Positions 26,298 to 33,802 of a DNA stretch of 64,000 nt are shown one piece after another; position 1 is the stretch's first letter, and each line of letters starts with the position of its first letter. The position numbers and the translations under genes are program-made. This DNA is from Acidobacteriota bacterium (GTDB taxonomy: Bacteria > Acidobacteriota > Polarisedimenticolia > J045), in assembly GCA_017994815.1 (NCBI GenBank), contig JAGOJY010000001.1, forward strand, positions 62,001 through 126,000, in the 5' to 3' direction. Below the pieces are notes generated by a model. That model did no database searches. It worked only from the letters and a program-made list of their open reading frames with translations, and was not told the DNA's origin.

Positions 26298-28226
26298 ATG
26301 AGCGCACCCGAAGCGCTGCCCGCCACGGAGGGCGCCCAGCGCGGGCGCAAGGACCTGCTGCGCTTCATCACCTGCGGCGGGGTGGACGACGGCAAGAGCA
26401 CGCTGATCGGCCGGATGCTGTACGACGCCGGGCTGGTCCCGGGCGACCACCTCGAGGCGCTGCGACGCGACAGCCTGCGCTACGGCCACGCTGGCAAGGG
26501 GCAGCTCGACTTCTCGCTCCTGGTGGACGGGCTCGGCGCCGAGCGCGAGCAGGGGATCACGATCGACGTCGCCTACCGCTACTTCGCCACGCCGCGGCGC
26601 AAGTTCATCCTCGCCGACACGCCGGGGCACGAGCAGTACACCCGCAACATGGCGACCGGCGCGTCCACGGCCAACCTGGCGGTGATCCTGATCGACGCGC
26701 AGCACGGGGTCCTGCCCCAGACCCGCCGCCACAGCTTCATCGCCTCGCTGCTCGGCATCCGCCACGTGCTGGTGGCGGTGAACAAGATGGACCTCGTCGG
26801 CTACGCGCAGGACGTGTTCGACGCCGTGCGCGCCGACTACGCCGACTTCGCCTCGCGGCTGGAGACCGCCGACCTGCACTTCATCCCGGTCTCGGCGATC
26901 CACGGCGACAACGTGGTCCACCGCAGCGAGAACATGCCGTGGTACGGCGGCGCGCCGCTTCTGAACTACCTCGAGACGGTCCACATCGCCAGCGACCAGA
27001 ACCTGATCGACATGCGCTTCCCGGTCCAATACGTCCTGCGGCCGGACGAGGCGTTCCGCGGCTACTGCGGGACCATCGTGTCGGGCGTGCTGCGGCGCGG
27101 CGACGAGGTGCTGGCGCTGCCGGCCAACCGGCGCAGCCGCGTCAAGTCGATCGTCACCTACGACGGCGAGCTGGACGAGGCGGTCCCGCCTGCCGCCGTG
27201 ACGGTGACGCTGGAGGACGACCTCGACGTCAGCCGCGGCGACCTCCTCGTCCGTCCGAACAATGTGCCGCGCAGCGAGCAGGTGTTCGAGGCGATGGTAG
27301 TCTGGATGTCGGAGGACCGGCTGGAGCCCGGGCGGCCGTACCTGCTCAAGCACGCCAGCGGCACGACGCAGGCCACCGTGGCCGAGTTGCGCTACAAACT
27401 CAACGTCAACACGCTGCACCGCGAGCCGGCCGCCGCGCTGGAGTTGAACGAGATCGGCCGGGCCAAGCTCGCGACCAGCCGCCCGCTGCTGTTCGACGCC
27501 TACAAGAAGAACCGCGGCATGGGCGCGTTCATCCTGATCGACCGCCTGGACCAGGCCACCGCCGGGGCGGGCGTCCTGCTCGACGTGACCGCGGCCGAGG
27601 AGACCGCGCCGGAATCGCGGCCGGTCGAGCTGACGCGCCAGCGCAGCCGCGTCACCCCGGAGGCCCGCGCGGCGCGCCTCGGCCAGACCCCGTTCACGGT
27701 CTGGCTGACCGGGCTGCCGCGCTCCGGCAAGTCCACGATCGCCTACGCGCTGGAGAACGCGCTGTTCGAGATGGGCTACACGGCGTACGTCCTCGACGGC
27801 AACAACCTGCGGCTCGGGATCAGCCACGACCTGTCGTTCTCGGGGCTCGACCGCGCCGAGAACCTGCGCCGCGCCGCCGAGGTCGCCCGGCTGACCGCGG
27901 AGCTGGGGCTGATCACGATCGCGGCGTTCGTCTCGCCGTTCGAGGCCGACCGCCTCGCCGCGCGGCACCTCCTCGGCGAGGGCCGCTTCGTCGAGGTGTT
28001 CTGCGACGCGCCGCTGGAGGTCTGCGAGATGCGCGACACCACCGGGCTCTACGCCCGCGCCCGGTCGGGCCAGATCCGCGAGTTCACGGGCATCGACGCG
28101 CCGTACGAGCGCCCGCTGCGCCCCGAGGTCGTGTTGCAGACCGCGACCCTGCCGGTCGAGGAGAGCTGCCGGCGGATCCTGGCGTACCTCGGCGAAGCCG
28201 GGCTCCTGAAGCGGGGGACGCCGTGA
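26298..28226 (+). CDS. cysNC: CysN-CysC fusion: sulfate adenylyltransferase GTPase with APS kinase domain
   Basis: A 642-residue NodQ-like fusion. The GTPase half has CGGVDDGKSTLIGRMLYD, EREQGITIDVAYRYF, LADTPGHEQYTRNM and NKMDLV, followed by EF-Tu-like beta domains (to about 455). The C-terminal APS kinase domain has a good P-loop (GLPRSGKST, 472-480), but the APS-binding DGDNxRHG is changed to DGNNLRLG (500-507). The aspartate-to-asparagine change affects a residue thought to be catalytic, so this domain may be weak or inactive and the standalone CysC may carry the reaction. Coupled to the next gene by GTGA. Confidence 0.95.
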   Translation: MSAPEALPATEGAQRGRKDLLRFITCGGVDDGKSTLIGRMLYDAGLVPGDHLEALRRDSLRYGHAGKGQLDFSLLVDGLGAEREQGITIDVAYRYFATPRRKFILADTPGHEQYTRNMATGASTANLAVILIDAQHGVLPQTRRHSFIASLLGIRHVLVAVNKMDLVGYAQDVFDAVRADYADFASRLETADLHFIPVSAIHGDNVVHRSENMPWYGGAPLLNYLETVHIASDQNLIDMRFPVQYVLRPDEAFRGYCGTIVSGVLRRGDEVLALPANRRSRVKSIVTYDGELDEAVPPAAVTVTLEDDLDVSRGDLLVRPNNVPRSEQVFEAMVVWMSEDRLEPGRPYLLKHASGTTQATVAELRYKLNVNTLHREPAAALELNEIGRAKLATSRPLLFDAYKKNRGMGAFILIDRLDQATAGAGVLLDVTAAEETAPESRPVELTRQRSRVTPEARAARLGQTPFTVWLTGLPRSGKSTIAYALENALFEMGYTAYVLDGNNLRLGISHDLSFSGLDRAENLRRAAEVARLTAELGLITIAAFVSPFEADRLAARHLLGEGRFVEVFCDAPLEVCEMRDTTGLYARARSGQIREFTGIDAPYERPLRPEVVLQTATLPVEESCRRILAYLGEAGLLKRGTP

Positions 28227-29128
28227 GCCCGGTTCCGCGCGCCGCGACCCCGCCGGTGTTCGTGACCGGGATGCACCGCTCCGGCACGACGATGCTGGTC
28301 AACCTGCTCACGCGGCTCGGCGGGTTCTTCGGCTCGCGCCTCGACCCGAACACCGAGGACTTCTTCTTCATGCGCCGCAACGAGTGGGTCCTCAGGCGCG
28401 CCGGCGGCGCCTGGGACTACCCGCTGCCGGCCAAGCGCTTCCTCGCCTTCGAGCGGTTCTTCGAGGACGCGCTCGACCTCCTGCGCCACGACGTGGCGTC
28501 GCCGCGCTTCGGCGACTTCAGCGGCGGGCGGGCCCTGGACGGGGCCTGGGGCTTCAAGGACCCGCGCAACGTTTTCACGCTCGGCTTGTGGACGCGCGTT
28601 TTTCCGGGGGCGCGCCTCGTCTACATCCGGCGCAACGGCGTGGACGCCGCGAACAGCCTGTTCGTGCGCGAGCGCGCCCGCTGGCGCGAGCGCGGCGAGA
28701 CCGGTTACCTGCGCATCCGCCCGCTGATGGGGCGCTGGCGCGACGCCCTGAAATCGACGGAGTCGTTCGAGCCGTACCTGCTCTCGACGCGCTGCCTGAC
28801 CCTCGAGGACTCGTTCGCGCTGTGGGAGGAGTACGTCGGCGAAGGCGAGCAGGTCTTCGACGCCTTCGACGGGCCGAAGCTGGCGCTGGGCTACGAGGCG
28901 TTCATCGCCGAGCCGGAGCAGCTCGAGGCCGTCGCGCGCTTCTGCGGCCTCGCGCCCGCACCGGGCGCGGTGGCCGCCGCGGTGGCGCACATCGACCGCG
29001 CGCGCTCGTTCGCCTTCGTGCACGACCCGGCGCTGCGCGAGTTCTACGAGAAGGTGCGCGGCACGCGGCACATGCAGGCGCTGGGCTACGGCGAGATCAC
29101 GGGCGCCATGGCCAAGGACCGGGCGTGA
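28223..29128 (+). CDS. PAPS-dependent sulfotransferase A
   Basis: A 301-residue sulfotransferase-family protein. The 5'-phosphosulfate loop is FVTGMHRSGTTMLVNLL near residue 13, and the 3'-phosphate site is RLVYIRRNGVDAANSLF near 130. WGFKDPRN and the later ALGYEAFIAEPEQLEAVARFCGL helix follow the Sulfotransfer family pattern. The acceptor cannot be inferred; the long central helix and arginine-rich stretch do not point to a known class. GTG start overlaps the cysNC stop (GTGA), so it is translated from the PAPS operon and would use that pool directly. Confidence 0.85.
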   Translation: MSPVPRAATPPVFVTGMHRSGTTMLVNLLTRLGGFFGSRLDPNTEDFFFMRRNEWVLRRAGGAWDYPLPAKRFLAFERFFEDALDLLRHDVASPRFGDFSGGRALDGAWGFKDPRNVFTLGLWTRVFPGARLVYIRRNGVDAANSLFVRERARWRERGETGYLRIRPLMGRWRDALKSTESFEPYLLSTRCLTLEDSFALWEEYVGEGEQVFDAFDGPKLALGYEAFIAEPEQLEAVARFCGLAPAPGAVAAAVAHIDRARSFAFVHDPALREFYEKVRGTRHMQALGYGEITGAMAKDRA

Positions 29129-30015
29129 GCGGCGGGCCGCTCGTGGTCGGGGCCCTCGGCGGCAGCGGCACGCGGCTCGTTGCCGCGCTGCTGATGGAGG
29201 TCGGCTACCACCTCGGCGACGACCTCAACCCGGAGAAGGACAACCTCTGGTTCACGCTGCTGTTCAAGCGGCCGCGCTGGTACGCGAAGGTCATCGAGGA
29301 GCGCCCGGACGAGATCCGGACCGGGCTGCGGGTCCTCGAGCGCGCGATGGTCGGCGGCGGCGAGCTGGGGCGCGACGGGCGCGCGTTCCTGCTGCGGGCG
29401 TTGCGCGAGGCGCTCTCCGGCCGGCACGGGCAGACCCGCGCGCACACGCCGGGCTGGCCGCTGAAGCAGGCCTGGGCGCTTTGGCGCGGCTCGGCCGGCG
29501 ACCCCTCCCGCCGCGCGCGCTGGGGCTGGAAGGAGCCGAACTCGCACGTGTACCTGCGCGAGTTGTCGGGGCACTTCCCGGGGCTGAAGTTCGTCTACGT
29601 CGTGCGGCACGGGCTCGACATGGCTTACAGCGGCAACCGCCAGCAGCTCCGCAACTGGGGCCCGCTCTACGGCGTCCCCGCCGACGGTGGCGCCGCGGCG
29701 ATGCTCGAGTACTGGATCCGCGCCACCCGACGCGCGGTCGCCGACGGCGAGCGGCTGCTCGGCGAGCGCTTCCTCCTGCTGAACTACGACGAACTGTGCA
29801 CGCGGCCGGTGGAGAACCTGCCGCGGCTGCTGCGCTTCGCCGGCGTGGACCCGGCGGGCGCGGACCTCGCGCGCCTCGCGCGGCTGGCCGAGCCGCCGCT
29901 CACGATGGGGCGCTACCGCGAGCACGACCTGCACGAGTTTCCCGACCCGGCCCTCGACGCCGTCGAGCAGCTCGGGTTCCCGATCGACGGCCGCCGCGCG
30001 GGGCGCACGCCGTGA
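29125..30015 (+). CDS. PAPS-dependent sulfotransferase B
   Basis: A 296-residue relative of sulfotransferase A. The phosphosulfate loop is degenerate (LVVGALGGSGTRLVAALL: GGSGTR in place of RSGTT), whereas WGWKEPNSHVY, FVYVVRHGLDMAYSGNR and FLLLNYDELCTRPVENLPRLLRFAG fit the family well. The GLD-MAYSG text is typical of sulfotransferases acting on polysaccharides or glycolipids, but the substrate is unproven. Start is GTG at 29125, overlapping the upstream stop by 4 nt; its own stop overlaps the next GTG at 30012. Confidence 0.8.
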   Translation: MSGGPLVVGALGGSGTRLVAALLMEVGYHLGDDLNPEKDNLWFTLLFKRPRWYAKVIEERPDEIRTGLRVLERAMVGGGELGRDGRAFLLRALREALSGRHGQTRAHTPGWPLKQAWALWRGSAGDPSRRARWGWKEPNSHVYLRELSGHFPGLKFVYVVRHGLDMAYSGNRQQLRNWGPLYGVPADGGAAAMLEYWIRATRRAVADGERLLGERFLLLNYDELCTRPVENLPRLLRFAGVDPAGADLARLARLAEPPLTMGRYREHDLHEFPDPALDAVEQLGFPIDGRRAGRTP

Positions 30016-30266
30016 AGCGCGCGGGGGGCCCGGAGTTCGACGGCGAGGCGCCGGGCGCGGGCGCGATCGTGGCGACGTGGTCCGGCGACGCGCTCGCCGC
30101 CGGGGAACCGGGCCAGCCGTTCTTCGCCTACGTGCACGCGATGGAGGTGCACCGCAACACCGAGATGCTCTACCCCGGTGCGGGCATCGCCCCCTGCGGC
30201 GCCAGCTCGCAACCGATCGAAGCCGAGCAGGTCGACAGACCGCGCTCCCTGGGGTACGTCCGATGA
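30012..30266 (+). pseudogene. Gutted sulfatase-like reading frame
   Basis: An 84-residue frame. PFFAYVHAMEVH matches the FLWVHFFEPH block of sulfatases (compare the intact gene at 33803), and IEAEQVDRPRSLGYVR matches the usual sulfatase ending EALRSLGYV. The N-terminal metal-binding domain and roughly 250 central residues are missing, so it cannot be a working sulfatase. It is nevertheless embedded between a GTGA overlap on the left and an ATGA overlap on the right. Either a clean in-frame deletion left the coupling intact, or the short product has some retained role. Confidence 0.6.
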
Positions 30267-31264
30267 ACACGTGCCGCGTTTCCGTGATCGTCCCGGCCTG
30301 CAATGCCAGCTCGTACCTCGACCGCTGTCTCGGGGCGCTGCTCGCGGGGCAGGGGGACGGCTACGAGATCATCGTCGTGGACGACTGCTCGGTGGACGCC
30401 ACGCCGGCGATCGCCGAGCGGCTGGGGGTCGAGGTCATTCGCCTCAACTCCAACAGCGGCCCCTCGCGCGCCCGCAACACCGGGGCGCGGCGGGCCCGCG
30501 GGGAGTACCTCCTGTTCGTGGACTCCGACGTCGTCGTGCGCCCCGGGACGATTCCGCACATCCGCGAGTTCCTCGACGCCAACCCGGGCGTGGCGTCGGT
30601 CTTCGGCTCGTACGACACCGAGCCGGCGGCCAAGGGCATCGTCACCGAGTACCGCAACCTGCTGCACCACTACACGCACCAGCAGGGGCGGCGCGAGGCC
30701 TCGACGTTCTGGGCCGGCTGCGGCGCGATCCGCCGCGAGGTGTTCCTCGCGGTCGGCGGCTTCGACGAGGTGTCGCACCCGCGCTGCATCGAGGACATCG
30801 AGCTCGGTTACCGGCTGCGGGCCGCGGGTCACCAGATCGTCCTCGACCACGAATTGCTGTGCAAGCACATGAAGCGCTGGACCGTCCCGTCGATGGTCAA
30901 GACCGACATCCTCGGCCGGGCGATCCCCTGGGCGCGGCTGATGATCGGCCGCAAGACCGCGCCCGACGACCTGAACATCAAGCGCGCGCAGAAACTGTGC
31001 GTCCTGTTGATGGGCCTCGCCCTGCTCTCGATCCCGGCGGTGCTGCTCACGCCGTGGAGCCTCGCCGTGGGCGCCGCGGCGCTGCTGCTGATCGTCGCGC
31101 TGAACGCGCCTTTGTTCCGCTTCCTCGTCGAGCGCCGGAGCGTGCTGTTCGCGATCGCCTGCATCCCGCTGCAGTTCCTGTACTACCTGTACTCGGGCCT
31201 GAGCTACGCCTACGTGCGGCTGTTCATGGCGCTCGGCCTGCGCGTGCGCGACGGCAACGTCTGA
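30263..31264 (+). CDS. Family 2 glycosyltransferase with C-terminal membrane helices
   Basis: A 333-residue GT-A transferase. VSVIVPACNASSYLDRCLGALL and EIIVVDDCSVDATPAIAERL are the nucleotide-sugar site, the DxD is LLFVDSDVVVRPG, and the acceptor-side base motif is EDIELGYRLRAAGH. Three hydrophobic helices follow (LLMGLALLSIPAVLL to LQFLYYLYSGLSYAYV), anchoring it to the membrane. It may add a sugar to the lipid-linked acceptor that the two sulfotransferases modify. The ATG overlaps the preceding stop (ATGA) and this is the last gene of the operon before a double hairpin. Confidence 0.88.
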   Translation: MNTCRVSVIVPACNASSYLDRCLGALLAGQGDGYEIIVVDDCSVDATPAIAERLGVEVIRLNSNSGPSRARNTGARRARGEYLLFVDSDVVVRPGTIPHIREFLDANPGVASVFGSYDTEPAAKGIVTEYRNLLHHYTHQQGRREASTFWAGCGAIRREVFLAVGGFDEVSHPRCIEDIELGYRLRAAGHQIVLDHELLCKHMKRWTVPSMVKTDILGRAIPWARLMIGRKTAPDDLNIKRAQKLCVLLMGLALLSIPAVLLTPWSLAVGAAALLLIVALNAPLFRFLVERRSVLFAIACIPLQFLYYLYSGLSYAYVRLFMALGLRVRDGNV

Positions 31265-31290
31265 AGCCGTCGGACGGTTCAACGCGACGA

Positions 31291-31342
31291 CCGCCGGCCC
31301 GCAGCCGGCGGAGGCGGGGACCGGTGTTCTACCGGCCCCCGC
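31291..31342. terminator. Tandem hairpins between convergent operons
   Basis: CCGCCGGC-ccgca-GCCGGCGG (31291-31311) is a perfect 8-bp stem. Next, GCGGGGACCGGT at 31314-31325 pairs with ACCGGCCCCCGC at 31331-31342 with one mismatch around gttct. They lie between the glycosyltransferase stop (31264) and the SCO-like stop (31355) and could end both transcripts; there is no T-run. Confidence 0.55.
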
Positions 31343-31354
31343 GTCCGCACCCGG

Positions 31355-32104
31355 TCATCGGTCTTGCCGAGCGTTTCGCACGGGAGCCGCGTTCTTCTCC
31401 TCCAACAGGAGCGTGCGGACATCGTTGAGCGCGATCGCCGGATGCAGGTAGCTCGAGCTGTAGATGTTGCGCACCCGGTGCTGCCGGTCGACCAGGAACA
31501 CCTTCAGCACGTGGGAGAAGTCGCCCGTCTGCTTGCCGGTCTCGTCGATCTCGCGCACGACCGTCTGGCCGAAACCGTCCAGGATCGGCTCGATGGCGGC
31601 GCGCGACTCGGTGGTCAACACCGACCAAGTGCCTCCGCCCGCCGTGGCGCTGCCGCCGTCGGGCAAGCCGTGCTCGCGCAGCGCGGCGGGAGTGTCGCGC
31701 TCGGGGTCGAAGCTCAGCGTGACCAGCCGGACGTTCTGCGCCAGTTCCGGGTCGGCCTCGATGTCCTGCCGGATCAGGTGGAAGTTCGCCGTGGCCAAAG
31801 GGCAGCCACGCGCATCGCGGCAGTGCAGGTAGACGAAGCTCAGCAAGACGTGCCTGTCGCCCATGTAGTCGAACAGCCGGTGCCGTGTTCCGCTGGCGTC
31901 GAGCACGTCGCCGTCCACCGCCGGCGCGATCGGCGGCAGTTCGTACGTACCAGGAGCCGGCGGCGCGTACTCCAGCCCCGCCGGCGGCGCGGCCTCGCCG
32001 GCGGGGGACGGGAGAGGAGGCTGCGCCCCGCACGCGCACAGCCCGAGGACGAGCAGTGCGCCCGCGGCGGCCGCCGGCCAAGGTGCGCGCTCAGCGCGAG
32101 GCAC
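31355..32104 (-). CDS. SCO1/SenC-like copper chaperone lipoprotein
   Basis: A 249-residue thioredoxin-fold lipoprotein. The signal ends at LCAC with Cys25 lipidated; a proline-rich linker reaches residue 60. The metal site has Cys97 and Cys103 (HCRDARGCPLA, spacing CxxxxxC in place of the classic CxxxC) and His200 in GDFSHVLKVFLVD; the latter is the usual SCO ligand. SCO proteins load copper into cytochrome oxidase and other cuproenzymes. It starts 14 nt inside the end of the SBP56 gene, and SCO1 is known to lie next to mtoX genes. Confidence 0.8.
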   Translation of the reverse strand: MPRAERAPWPAAAAGALLVLGLCACGAQPPLPSPAGEAAPPAGLEYAPPAPGTYELPPIAPAVDGDVLDASGTRHRLFDYMGDRHVLLSFVYLHCRDARGCPLATANFHLIRQDIEADPELAQNVRLVTLSFDPERDTPAALREHGLPDGGSATAGGGTWSVLTTESRAAIEPILDGFGQTVVREIDETGKQTGDFSHVLKVFLVDRQHRVRNIYSSSYLHPAIALNDVRTLLLEEKNAAPVRNARQDR

Positions 32105-33467
32105 GGGGGCCCTGCGCCTGCTCGGCCGTCTTCGGCGGCGTCATCCCGTACAGCGCGTACGAGCCGAAGCGCATCAGGTGCGGGCGGCCGAGCTTCTCGG
32201 CGTAGAAGTCGACCGAGAACACGGGCTTCAGCTGCGAGCCGTCCCACGTGTAGGCCTTGAGGAACTGCTCGTCGTCCTTGCCGGTCTTGTCCCACTTCGA
32301 GAGCAGCGACGAGGTGAAGTAGAGCCGCTTCCCGTCCCAGCTCTGCGAGACCATGTTGAGCTGGGCCCCGATCTTCTGCTTGTACACCTCGCGTGGCTTG
32401 AAGGGGTCGCTGACGTCGAACAGGCGCGCGGTGCCGTCGGAGAAGGTGTCCACCCACAGAGTGCGGTCGTCGGAGCTGAGGCTGATGTCCACGGGCAGCG
32501 GGACCTGTGCGGGATCGCCGACGTCCGCCACGGCGGTGGCGGCCCAGGTGCCGTCCTGCTGCGCGTGGATCAGCCAGATCTTGGAGGTCAGCGCCGAGGC
32601 GGTGAACGCGTAGTCATTGCGGGGGCCCCAGGCGACGCGGATCTCGAGCGGCGCGCCGGGCACCTCGAGAACCTGGCGCGGCTTGCGCGCGTGCAGGTCC
32701 CAGACCACGACGCTCTGGCCAAAGCGCTTCATCGCCTCCTGGTCCTTGAGCAGGTCGCCGAAATTCATCATGTAGTTGGCCCAGCCCGTGAAGGACGACG
32801 TGAACATGACGTTGCGCCGCGGCAGCACGCGCACGTCGTAGCCGTAGCCGTCCGCGGCCTTCGCGTTCGCCGCGCCGTTGGCGTCCTTCGCCGTCGGTAA
32901 CCAGTGGGTGGCCACGTACTTGCCCGCGTTGCTGTATTCGACGAGCGCGGTGCGGCCGCTGCGGTCCTTCTCGTTGGAGAGTCCGCTGATGAGCATGCGT
33001 CCGGGCAGCGCGTACGGGCCGTGCGGGCCGACCACGCCCCCCGAAGCCTTGACGAAATCGTCGATGGTCGAGTGCAGGCGCGGGCGCGCCGGGTCGGTGT
33101 GGACGTCGAAGACGAAGATCCTGCTGGTGTCGAGGCCGGCGGCCCACAGGAACTTCCGGTCGTCCGTGAACCCGGCATGGTGCGCCTCGTGGCGACCCCC
33201 GACCGACACGCTGTGGACCACCTTGCCGTAGCTCTTCGAGCCGGGCCGCGCGTCGATGGTGACCAGCTTGTCCGAACCGTCGCCGAGGCCTTCCACGCCG
33301 AGCGTCCAGACGTAGACGAAGTCCTCCTGCGAGGTGATCTTGGCCATGTACGGCGACTCGCACGTCTCGTCGCCGCGGGCGCTTGTGCCGGCCAGCAGGA
33401 ACGCGAGGCCGATCGCGAGGACCCAGGGCTTCCTTGCCACGTGCACGTCACGGATGTTCCCGGTCAT
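32091..33467 (-). CDS. SBP56 family protein, probable methanethiol oxidase
   Basis: A 458-residue exported beta-propeller with signal peptide MTGNIRDVHVARKPWVLAIG-LAFLLAGTSA. Family text includes GDETCESPYMAKITSQED, SVSVGGRHEAHHAGFTDD, DPARPRLHSTIDDFVKASGG, VVGPHGPYALPGRMLISGLSNEKD and PLPVDISLSSDDRTLWVDTF. Bacterial members (MtoX) oxidise methanethiol to formaldehyde, sulfide and peroxide with a copper cofactor; eukaryotic relatives are the selenium-binding protein SELENBP1. The SCO1 partner downstream fits copper loading. AAGGAGA precedes the ATG at 33467. The activity is inferred, not proven, since not every SBP56 protein has been assayed. Confidence 0.85.
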   Translation of the reverse strand: MTGNIRDVHVARKPWVLAIGLAFLLAGTSARGDETCESPYMAKITSQEDFVYVWTLGVEGLGDGSDKLVTIDARPGSKSYGKVVHSVSVGGRHEAHHAGFTDDRKFLWAAGLDTSRIFVFDVHTDPARPRLHSTIDDFVKASGGVVGPHGPYALPGRMLISGLSNEKDRSGRTALVEYSNAGKYVATHWLPTAKDANGAANAKAADGYGYDVRVLPRRNVMFTSSFTGWANYMMNFGDLLKDQEAMKRFGQSVVVWDLHARKPRQVLEVPGAPLEIRVAWGPRNDYAFTASALTSKIWLIHAQQDGTWAATAVADVGDPAQVPLPVDISLSSDDRTLWVDTFSDGTARLFDVSDPFKPREVYKQKIGAQLNMVSQSWDGKRLYFTSSLLSKWDKTGKDDEQFLKAYTWDGSQLKPVFSVDFYAEKLGRPHLMRFGSYALYGMTPPKTAEQAQGPRASR

Positions 33468-33802
33468 CTGCTCTCCTTGCGCGGTTTCGGGCTGCGCCCG
33501 GCGGCCGGACCAGCCCGTCGCGGCGCGCGGACGGACCGGCGGAGCCGCCGGCCTCGAGGCTCCAGGGCGCGCTCGCGTCCGGGCCGACGCGCAACGAGGG
33601 GACGATCGACCGGTCAGGCAGCACAGCGATGTCCCGTTCCCCCGGGGTGCGTGCGGCGCGGGACGCCGCACAGGCGGCGCAGTTTACCGATTGGGGCCGC
33701 CAGAGTAAGGACCAAAGTGCGACGTAAGCGACAAATCGGCGATTTCGGCTCGACGGGTGAGTCGTCCCGAGACGCGGTCGTGCGTCGAGTGACGCCAGGA
33801 GC
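33468..33802. other. 335-nt intergenic stretch with a palindrome
   Basis: This gap lies between the stop of the sulfatase gene (33803) and the start of the SBP56 gene (33467). It holds a perfect 13-bp palindrome AAATCG-g-CGATTT (33733-33745) and a CGCCGC-acag-GCGGCG hairpin (33664-33679). Either may be the terminator of the sulfatase gene or an operator for the SBP56 unit. No open frame with coding-like composition is seen. Confidence 0.5.

Noticed and set aside
30012..30266. A working short sulfatase
   Set aside because: Metal-binding N-terminal residues and the active-site strand are absent, so catalysis is not possible.
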